From Patescibacteria group bacterium (GTDB lineage Bacteria; Patescibacteriota; Minisyncoccia; UBA9983): DNA of 7,599 bases. The DNA lies in contig JAHIER010000037.1 in assembly GCA_018901555.1 (NCBI GenBank), positions 1 through 7,599 of the forward strand, in the 5' to 3' direction. The notes under the pieces are model-generated. The model worked only from the letters and a program-made list of their open reading frames with translations. It had not been told where the DNA came from and did no database searches. Within the stretch, counting starts at the first letter, position 1, and each line of letters starts with the position of its first letter. Both the position numbers and the translations under genes were made by a program. This document shows, piece by piece, positions 1 through 4,900 of this stretch.

Positions 1-550
1 CATTTTTTGTAGAAAAATTTTCTGCAGAAAATCTTGCGACGCATTTATTGAATTTTTTAAAATCATTCCATTCTTTTACTTCTTTATATCCTTTCTTTAT
101 TAAAAAATTAATAATCTTTCTTTCTCCCAAATCGCCTTTCTTTCTTGAAGAATTAGAATCAATAATCGCCTGTACCCAATTTTCAGGAACTTTATCGTCC
201 AGTTTTCTTTTCTTTATAAAAAGATTTGTTATTTTTTTAAAAGATTCAAAATCTTTCTGTATTAAATCCCTTGTAGTATCGCAAGCGTTCACAAAACAAC
301 CAAGTTCAGAGCAATTTGAAAAATTATTTTTAAATATTTCGAATAATTCCAAAAAATATTTATCAATTATATTTTTATTTTCTTTGCTATCTGTTAATTT
401 TTTTATCGTAATCAAAATTTCCTTAATTTCTTTTATACCAGAAAGATACTTTTTCAATTCCGGATGTTTTTCCAAAATAAAATAATCCTGATCCAAATGA
501 GGCTCTTTATTTTCTTGAGAAATTTTAAAATAATGTAGGTTGTTTTTCAT
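1..550 (-). CDS. Probable type II restriction endonuclease, N-terminal part (runs off window)
   Basis: An open frame reads from an ATG at 550-548 for 183 codons to the window edge with no stop, so the C-terminus is missing. It overlaps the end of the methyltransferase gene by 26 bases in another reading frame, which suggests translational coupling. An in-frame TGA lies about 27 bases upstream, so 550 is the first ATG. The protein begins MKNNLHYFKISQENKEPHLD and is helical and lysine-rich. Residues 137-155 hold KKGDLGERKIINFLIKKGY, followed by a Lys/Trp/Asp-containing segment. A GELGE-type helix with a conserved Glu (here E143) often precedes the catalytic core of PD-(D/E)XK nucleases. The D...(E/Q)XK catalytic residues would lie outside the window and are not seen. 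The restriction role therefore rests mainly on position next to a solitary type II-style methyltransferase. It could instead be an unrelated accessory gene. Confidence 0.6.
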   Translation of the reverse strand, partial: MKNNLHYFKISQENKEPHLDQDYFILEKHPELKKYLSGIKEIKEILITIKKLTDSKENKNIIDKYFLELFEIFKNNFSNCSELGCFVNACDTTRDLIQKDFESFKKITNLFIKKRKLDDKVPENWVQAIIDSNSSRKKGDLGERKIINFLIKKGYKEVKEWNDFKKFNKCVARFSAENFSTKN

Positions 551-1685
551 ATTTTTCCAAATATAAATAATTCAACAATTTATAGGCAAAATCAAAAGAA
601 ATTCTTTTACGATTATTATCGCGAAAATTAGTAAGAAAAAAAGAAAAGTATTTTTCTCTATTTTTATTTAATTCTTCATTGAATTCCTTCATTAGTATCT
701 TCTGTTTTTCAAGCGAAATTTCTTTTTTAAAAATAATATGGGCCATATTACGAGAACTATTTTTCCCGACAAGCCCGAATATGCCATAATCTCTTATATT
801 CTCAATTTGAATTTTTTTTCCGTTCTTACTATCAATTGCGCGCAAAAACAATATATTTTTCTCAAGAATATTTTTAAAATCTCCGCTAATATTAAAATCT
901 CTTATATCTTTTATATTTTGCAAGGCCATTTTTACCTTATAACCGCCGGATTCTAAAAATTCTTCCGTTAAACGAAACACTCCCAAATAATTCTTGGTAA
1001 TTTTTATACTATTCAAAAATTCTCCTCCTAATTGCCAATCGTTTTTCTTTTCCAAAACAAAAGATATTTTTCTCCTTTCAGGCAATATAACTGCTGAAAT
1101 TTTATTATTTTCATTAAAATCTTTTTTTCTTTTAAAATAAAAAGAAATAACATTATAGGTCGTATCTTCAAAAACTTGCTCTGAAAAAATATTCAAATGT
1201 ATTATTTCGAATTTCTCAAAAAATAAGTTTCTTATTTTGCTTGAATTTTCCGCACTTAAGAAATTCAACGGCACTATCATTATTCCCTCCTCGCATCCAA
1301 GCATTGAAAAAATTGAGATTTGATACAAGTCTTCAAAATTTGAATGAATTCCAGAAAAAAACTTCTCCTTTATACTTTTGCTTGCCTTGTTTTTGTGGAG
1401 ATATGGCGGATTAGTACAAACAAATTCACACCTCTTTTGATTGTTTAGAGAATCATTTTTAAAAACTATCTTATTATCAACATGACTATCATCACAATCA
1501 AACCCTTTAACTCTTTTGCATTTATTATTTTTTGCCCAGTTAATTAAATCTCCATTTCCAGCGAACGGATCTATAACATTTTTATTTTTCACGAATTTCT
1601 CTAATCCCTGTAAAATATAATCAGAATTTGTGGTAAAAAATTGCCCTAGTTGTTGTTTTTTATTTACCATATCTATATTATCCAC
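525..1685 (-). CDS. Gamma-class (TaqI-like) N6-adenine DNA methyltransferase
   Basis: This is a DNA adenine-N6 methyltransferase that transfers a methyl group from S-adenosylmethionine to adenine within a recognition site, probably protecting host DNA from the endonuclease encoded just downstream. Counting from the GTG at 1685, motif X is QQLGQFFTT (11-19), the SAM-binding motif I is DPFAGNGDL (39-47), and the catalytic motif IV is NPPY (92-95). The order X-I-IV, followed by a long C-terminal region (about 200-386) that would carry the target-recognition domain, is that of gamma-class type II enzymes such as M.TaqI. Two starts are possible. The GTG at 1685 has AGGG six bases upstream. The ATG at 1670 gives MVNKKQQLGQFF and sits where a leaderless transcript would begin. 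The ATG looks at least as likely. The gene appears richer in A/T and Lys/Asn codons than htrA or pyrF, as expected of a mobile restriction-modification module. The recognition sequence cannot be read from the protein. Confidence 0.9.
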   Translation of the reverse strand: MDNIDMVNKKQQLGQFFTTNSDYILQGLEKFVKNKNVIDPFAGNGDLINWAKNNKCKRVKGFDCDDSHVDNKIVFKNDSLNNQKRCEFVCTNPPYLHKNKASKSIKEKFFSGIHSNFEDLYQISIFSMLGCEEGIMIVPLNFLSAENSSKIRNLFFEKFEIIHLNIFSEQVFEDTTYNVISFYFKRKKDFNENNKISAVILPERRKISFVLEKKNDWQLGGEFLNSIKITKNYLGVFRLTEEFLESGGYKVKMALQNIKDIRDFNISGDFKNILEKNILFLRAIDSKNGKKIQIENIRDYGIFGLVGKNSSRNMAHIIFKKEISLEKQKILMKEFNEELNKNREKYFSFFLTNFRDNNRKRISFDFAYKLLNYLYLEKYEKQPTLF

Positions 1686-1705
1686 TATTTTCCCTAATTT
1701 TTCCA
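1677..1705 (-). promoter_or_regulatory. Possible promoter of the methyltransferase gene
   Basis: On the minus strand TGGAAA (1705-1700) and GATAAT (1682-1677) are separated by 17 bases, matching 4/6 and 5/6 of the sigma-70 consensus. Transcription would start around 1671-1670, on the ATG at 1670, which would exclude the GTG at 1685. The call is weak because A/T-rich DNA produces such matches by chance. Confidence 0.35.
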
Positions 1706-1757
1706 GCCAAAATTAATGTCAACGTGGCAGGTCAACGTGGCACGTTGACAGCCAAAA
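1704..1757. repeat. 9-bp direct repeats flanking the palindrome cluster
   Basis: CAGCCAAAA is present at 1704-1712 and again at 1749-1757, on either side of a 36-base segment containing the tandem/inverted repeat. This is the geometry of a target-site duplication around a tiny insert, or of a slippage duplication. The A-run reduces its significance, and chance is not excluded. Confidence 0.4.
1717..1750. repeat. Tandem plus inverted repeat cluster upstream of the methyltransferase, possible operator
   Basis: GTCAACGTGGCA occurs twice in direct orientation (1718-1729 and 1731-1742), 13 bases apart. The second copy continues into an inverted half, giving a near-perfect palindrome GTCAACGTG-G-CACGTTGAC (1731-1749). 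The first copy with its preceding T (1717-1726) can alternatively pair with 1741-1750 as a 10-bp stem around a 14-base loop. The cluster lies between the htrA terminator and the putative methyltransferase promoter, where restriction-modification operators are often found. No controller gene is visible. The block is G+C-rich compared with its surroundings. Binding-site function is inferred; it might also be a short mobile palindrome. Confidence 0.7.
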
Positions 1758-1783
1758 AAATGTCGGAAACTTAGTTTCCGACA
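1754..1783 (-). terminator. Intrinsic terminator of htrA
   Basis: TGTCGGAAAC (1761-1770) and GTTTCCGACA (1774-1783) form a perfect 10-bp stem with a 3-base loop. On the minus strand the stem is followed directly by seven T residues (complement of 1760-1754). It begins 21 bases past the htrA stop codon. On the plus strand no T-run follows, so it acts for minus-strand transcripts only. Confidence 0.92.
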
Positions 1784-1804
1784 CGACGGCATAATTAAAA
1801 CATT

Positions 1805-3067
1805 TTATGTTCTTTCGGCTAAAAGGACTTCTGCATTTATTTCTTTCCCATCGCGCCAAATTTTGAGATTAATTTTATCACCTATCCTGCTTTTGCTTAA
1901 AAGAAAAACAAAGGTGCTATTTTTAAGAATTTTTGTGCCATTATATTCCATAATGATATCCCCTTCTTTTAATCCGGCTTTTTCTGCCGGACTATCTTTT
2001 AATATAGCTGGCCCGCCTAAAGAGTCTTTAATTAAAAGCAATCCATAATCAACCGGCAATTTTTTCTGCTCTTTAATCCCTGCGGTGACCGCTTGATACC
2101 TGATTCCCAAATACGGATATTTTATTTCTCCATATTGTTTTACATCATCAATATCTCTCTTTGCAACATTTATTGTAAGAGCAAAACCGACATTTTCCGC
2201 TCCTTGCGCCATTGCTGTATTTATTCCTATTACCCTGCCAGACAAATCAAGCAATGGTCCACCAGAATTCCCTTTATTAATAGCGGCATCTGTTTGAATT
2301 AATTCCTGTAATTCTTCAGTGCCTGATGATCCTGTACTGGCAGTTATTTCTCTATGCAGACCTGAAATAATTCCCCTTGAAACAGTATTTTGAAATTCTC
2401 CCAAGGCATTGCCAATAGCAACAACACTTTGCCCAATTTTTAAATTATCTGAATTTCCAAGAGGAATAAAATTATATTTATCTCCCTCAACTTTTAATAT
2501 CGCTATATCCTGCAATGGATCTCTTCCTAAAACTTTTGCTCCTAATTTACTTCCATCATTCATAATAACTGTATATTCTGCTTCAATATCTGCAACAACA
2601 TGTTTATTGGTTAATATTAATCCGTCAGCTGAAACAAAAAATCCGCTGCCACTGGAAATTTGAACTTTTTCTGTTCCATTTTGACGATATTGAGGTATTT
2701 GTAATCCTGGAAGCTGTTGAAATAAAGGATCGTCTCCAAAAGGATTAATATAATATTTTTCTATAACCGGCATGTCTTTGGAAGCCACCACACTAACCAC
2801 AGCAGAAGAATAATTCTGGACTATTTGCACAATATTTTCTTCAGAAGAAACAACTGCTGACGGCTGAATAATAGAAGCCACATGTTCTCCAGGCACTACT
2901 CTTTCAATGGTTTTTTCAATAACCTTGCCAATAGTATTAGTTATGGGTTGAGGAGCCTGATTAACCAGAGTAACTGTAACAATGCCTGTAGCTAAAGAAG
3001 TGACAAAGCTCACCAGCAAAACCAATAAAATAATTTGAGTTCTCGTTAAGTTCTCCATATTATTCAT
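1805..3067 (-). CDS. htrA: Membrane-anchored HtrA/DegP-family serine protease with one PDZ domain
   Basis: This is a trypsin-like serine endoprotease of the HtrA/DegP/DegS family, expected to degrade or process misfolded proteins outside the cytoplasmic membrane. Residues 11-34 form a single hydrophobic N-terminal segment with no obvious cleavage site, so it is probably a signal anchor. A linker of about 50 residues follows. The protease domain shows the full catalytic triad: His156 in TNKHVV, Asp187 in DPLQDIAIL and Ser268 in GNSGGPL. One PDZ domain occupies roughly 320-416, with SPAEKAGLKEGDIIMEYNG at its core. The length of 420 is typical of single-PDZ bacterial HtrA proteins. Two in-frame ATGs exist, at 3067 and 3058. 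The -10 element abuts the first, so the second (MENLTRTQ) is the more likely start. The gene has its own promoter and terminator and appears monocistronic. Numbering here is from the ATG at 3067. Confidence 0.96.
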   Translation of the reverse strand: MNNMENLTRTQIILLVLLVSFVTSLATGIVTVTLVNQAPQPITNTIGKVIEKTIERVVPGEHVASIIQPSAVVSSEENIVQIVQNYSSAVVSVVASKDMPVIEKYYINPFGDDPLFQQLPGLQIPQYRQNGTEKVQISSGSGFFVSADGLILTNKHVVADIEAEYTVIMNDGSKLGAKVLGRDPLQDIAILKVEGDKYNFIPLGNSDNLKIGQSVVAIGNALGEFQNTVSRGIISGLHREITASTGSSGTEELQELIQTDAAINKGNSGGPLLDLSGRVIGINTAMAQGAENVGFALTINVAKRDIDDVKQYGEIKYPYLGIRYQAVTAGIKEQKKLPVDYGLLLIKDSLGGPAILKDSPAEKAGLKEGDIIMEYNGTKILKNSTFVFLLSKSRIGDKINLKIWRDGKEINAEVLLAERT

Positions 3068-3097
3068 ATTTTAGCAGAAATAGCAATAATAAGTCAA
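3068..3097 (-). promoter_or_regulatory. Promoter of htrA
   Basis: On the minus strand a -35 TTGACT (3097-3092) and a -10 TAAAAT (3073-3068) are 18 bases apart. TGC immediately before the -10 gives an extended -10 (TGnTAAAAT). Transcription would start around 3062-3060, leaving an RNA leader of only about 2-4 bases before the ATG at 3058. The match is good (5/6 and 5/6) and it lies just after the terminator of the upstream operon. Confidence 0.75.
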
Positions 3098-3105
3098 TAT
3101 CTTGC

Positions 3106-3136
3106 AAAAATAAAAAGCGGAGGACTACTCCGCTTT
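3106..3136 (-). terminator. Intrinsic terminator of the pyrE-pyrF operon
   Basis: AAAGCGGAG (3114-3122) and CTCCGCTTT (3128-3136) pair as a perfect 9-bp stem around a 5-base loop. The minus strand continues as TTATTTTT. It starts 9 bases after the stop codon of the small receiver-like gene, closing the three-gene unit before the htrA promoter. Confidence 0.9.
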
Positions 3137-3145
3137 AAATTAAAA

Positions 3146-3373
3146 CTAATGTCCGATTGCAAGCGTCACTTGGTGTGTATAAGAAGATTCAATGTCTAAA
3201 ATCTGCGCTTCAAGTGGATTATGTCTTAATACCTCTATTGCTTCTTGGGATGAAGGACAAACTTTTATAACTATTTTTGAATATTTTTCTGATTCTTCTA
3301 ATTTTTTCTTTATTCCTTCTAATCTTTCTTTATTATCACCTACAAGCAATACATCCATTTTTTTCTTATCCAT
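3146..3373 (-). CDS. Small protein resembling the first half of a response-regulator receiver domain
   Basis: This 75-residue protein starts MDKKKMDVLLVGDNKERLEG. The strand DVLLVGDN (7-14) resembles the first strand and acidic pocket of receiver (REC) domains, with the usual acidic pair reduced to Gly12-Asp13. QILDIES (58-64) resembles strand 3, placing Asp60 47 residues after Asp13, close to the CheY spacing of phospho-acceptor Asp57 from Asp13. The protein stops soon after, so the second half of a REC fold, including the conserved Thr/Ser and Lys, is absent. It is not an obvious decay product: it has the strongest ribosome binding site in the window, starts 16 bases after pyrF stops, and is followed directly by a terminator. 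Phosphorelay function seems unlikely. It could be a folded mini-protein or an early-truncated paralogue. No specific role can be assigned. Confidence 0.75.
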   Translation of the reverse strand: MDKKKMDVLLVGDNKERLEGIKKKLEESEKYSKIVIKVCPSSQEAIEVLRHNPLEAQILDIESSYTHQVTLAIGH

Positions 3374-3381
3374 AAAACTAA

Positions 3382-3387
3382 CCTCCT
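3382..3387 (-). promoter_or_regulatory. Strong Shine-Dalgarno site of the small receiver-like gene
   Basis: The minus strand reads AAAAGGAGGTTAGTTTT before the ATG at 3373, with AGGAGG eight bases from the start. This supports translation of the 75-residue gene and shows that the organism uses canonical ribosome binding sites, at least inside operons. Confidence 0.85.
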
Positions 3388-3389
3388 TT

Positions 3390-4187
3390 TTATCTGTATT
3401 TATTTATTTTTTCCTTGAGCTTTATAGTTTCAGTTCTTGGATTATCTGAAAAAATGATACCACGCGAAGAATTTATAATCAAGCCCTTGTTTTGAGAATT
3501 CTTGCCAGCCTTAACTAATTGTTCTACATCTCCGCCTTGCGCGCCCACGCCTGGCACCAAAAAAGTCATATCTCCTGTCACTTCTCTTATTTTTTTCATT
3601 TCTTCCGGATAAGTGGCGCCAACCACCAACAAACAATTTTTATTTTTGTCCCATTCATTAGTAACTTTTTCAGCAATAAATTGCCATAATGGTTTATCTT
3701 CAATTTTAAGATCCTGGAATTCTCCTGAGCCAGGATTCGAAGTTTTACAAAGCACAATAATTCCCTTATCTAATCTTTCTAAAAATGGCCTTAAAGACTC
3801 GCCTCCCAAATATGGAGAAACTGTCATAGCATCAAAACCAAGCCAATCAAGAATTAATTCAATATATCCCTTATTAGTATTGCCAATATCTCCTCTTTTA
3901 GAATCGCAAACAGTAAAAATATCCGGATAATTTTCCCGTAAAAAATCCATGGTCATTTTTAACTCTTTCAACCCCTGACTTCCGCGCGCTTCATAAAAAG
4001 CTATGTTTGGTTTATAAGCAGCTGCATATTCATTAGTTAATTCAATTATTGATTTATTGAATTCAAATTGAGGAAATTCCAGTTTTTTAAATTTCTCAGG
4101 AATTTTTTCAAAATCACTGTCTAATCCTATACAAACTAGAGAATTAACAGCATCTGATCTTTTATTATATTTATCAATTATTGACAT
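3390..4187 (-). CDS. pyrF: Orotidine 5'-phosphate decarboxylase
   Basis: This cytosolic enzyme decarboxylates orotidine monophosphate to UMP, the last step of de novo pyrimidine synthesis. The protein is a single TIM-barrel domain of 265 residues, the length of the longer PyrF subfamily (about 270 residues) rather than the E. coli type of about 240. The catalytic Asp/Lys/Asp motif is CDSKRGDIGNT (94-104), with Lys97 as the proton donor and Asp95 and Asp100 alongside. Further conserved pieces are CIGLDSD (19-25), an AYKPNIAFYE segment (57-66), the phosphate loop VPGVGAQGGD near the C-terminus, and NSSRGI, which carries the phosphate-binding Arg. Its ATG overlaps the end of pyrE by 14 bases, so the two genes are almost certainly co-transcribed and translationally coupled, and their products act consecutively. 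Confidence 0.97.
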   Translation of the reverse strand: MSIIDKYNKRSDAVNSLVCIGLDSDFEKIPEKFKKLEFPQFEFNKSIIELTNEYAAAYKPNIAFYEARGSQGLKELKMTMDFLRENYPDIFTVCDSKRGDIGNTNKGYIELILDWLGFDAMTVSPYLGGESLRPFLERLDKGIIVLCKTSNPGSGEFQDLKIEDKPLWQFIAEKVTNEWDKNKNCLLVVGATYPEEMKKIREVTGDMTFLVPGVGAQGGDVEQLVKAGKNSQNKGLIINSSRGIIFSDNPRTETIKLKEKINKYR

Positions 4188-4806
4188 TTTTTTGCTCTAA
4201 ATATTTTTTACCATGACCGACATTGGTATTAATTGGAATATTTTTTTGACACATTGGGCATTCGCTCTCTTCAAAATCCTCAGCTTCAAATGCGCCTAAA
4301 TAAGAAAATGGCGCGCCAATTACTTCTGATGTGACCCTCTCTGGATTTCTATTAATCATGGCGCAAACCATTAAAACATTACCTCCAACTTCCTGAACCT
4401 TTTTAACAGCTTTTTTAACAGACGATCCAGTTGTTGTTATGTCTTCTACAACTAAAACATTCTTATTTTTAACTAATTTATCATAATCTCTTTTAAAAAC
4501 CTGGTCTTCGTTGGAATCTTTTTCTGTATAAACAGATAAAATTTCCCTGCCTTTTATTTTTGATAAATGCCATGCTGTCCATTGTGAAAGAATAATTCCG
4601 CCTAAAGCAGGTCCTACCACCACCTCAATATCCAAGTCTTTATTTTTTTCAGCAAAAAGCTCACAAACTTTTGAAGTTTCATCTGTGTGAACATACAAAG
4701 CATTTTTATTTACATAAATGTCAGAATGCCTACCGGAAGCAAAAACAAAATGCCCGTTAGTTATAACAGCATTAACTCTTTTAAGTATGTCAACAATATT
4801 TTCCAT
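4174..4806 (-). CDS. pyrE: Orotate phosphoribosyltransferase
   Basis: This cytosolic enzyme joins orotate to PRPP to give orotidine monophosphate, the substrate of the downstream pyrF product. The type I phosphoribosyltransferase signature VLVVEDITTTGSS is complete, and the substrate-side motif FASGRHSDIYVNK near the N-terminus matches the family's SGKHSD motif. The flexible-loop region reads YTEKDSNEDQVFKRDY instead of the K-x(3)-HG loop of E. coli PyrE. The C-terminus has a CPMC pair, a feature of a known PyrE subfamily with a CPLC-type tail. I chose the ATG at 4806 (MENIVDILKR, 210 residues). The frame extends to a TTG at 4842, but that codon falls within the predicted -35 element and adds a poorly conserved hydrophobic stretch. 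No other pyrimidine genes (pyrB, C, D) are nearby, so orotate may come from elsewhere in the genome or from outside. Confidence 0.95.
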   Translation of the reverse strand: MENIVDILKRVNAVITNGHFVFASGRHSDIYVNKNALYVHTDETSKVCELFAEKNKDLDIEVVVGPALGGIILSQWTAWHLSKIKGREILSVYTEKDSNEDQVFKRDYDKLVKNKNVLVVEDITTTGSSVKKAVKKVQEVGGNVLMVCAMINRNPERVTSEVIGAPFSYLGAFEAEDFEESECPMCQKNIPINTNVGHGKKYLEQKNVNN

Positions 4807-4813
4807 TGATTTA

Positions 4814-4842
4814 ATAATAAAATAATATTTGCTCGCCTGCAA
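4814..4842 (-). promoter_or_regulatory. Possible promoter of the pyrE-pyrF operon
   Basis: On the minus strand TTGCAG (4842-4837) and TATTAT (4819-4814) are 17 bases apart. The start would fall around 4808-4807, one or two bases before the ATG at 4806. A second TATTAT (4827-4822) is an alternative -10. The -35 is poor (3/6), so confidence is modest. No Shine-Dalgarno site precedes the ATG. Confidence 0.45.
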
Positions 4843-4845
4843 ATT

Positions 4846-4889
4846 AAATTGTGCCGATTTTTAGCGATAGCATATTTTTGACACAATTT
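4846..4889. repeat. Inverted repeat between the fusion gene and pyrE
   Basis: AAATTGTG (4846-4853) and CACAATTT (4882-4889) are exact inverted arms separated by 28 bases. The span lies just upstream of the putative pyrE promoter and after the stop of the upstream gene. There is no T-run suited to intrinsic termination, and the loop is long. It might be an operator or a weak transcript-end structure, or chance in A/T-rich DNA. Confidence 0.4.
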
Positions 4890-4900
4890 TATTTTTTTCT

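Noticed and set aside
48..485. Plus-strand open frame of 145 codons
   Set aside because: It lies antisense to the longer minus-strand frame 550-1, which starts in overlap with the methyltransferase and has a nuclease-like helix. The plus-strand product is low-complexity Phe/Ser/Leu-rich, typical of the reverse of Lys-rich A/T-rich genes.
1717..1783. Possible CRISPR-like array
   Set aside because: Repeats are only 12 bases with 1 base between copies, and the adjacent hairpin is a clear intrinsic terminator. There are no spacers of usual length and no cas genes.
1863..2663. Three plus-strand open frames within htrA
   Set aside because: They are antisense to conserved protease and PDZ sequence, with no family motifs and no supporting start sites.
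4807..4842. TTG start extending pyrE by 12 residues
   Set aside because: The extension is not part of the usual PyrE N-terminus, and the TTG coincides with the putative -35 element; the ATG at 4806 fits the family length better.
4861..4900. Intrinsic terminator after the transporter-hydrolase gene
   Set aside because: The only inverted repeat there has 8-base A/T-rich arms with a 28-base loop and no following T-run, so read-through into pyrE remains possible.
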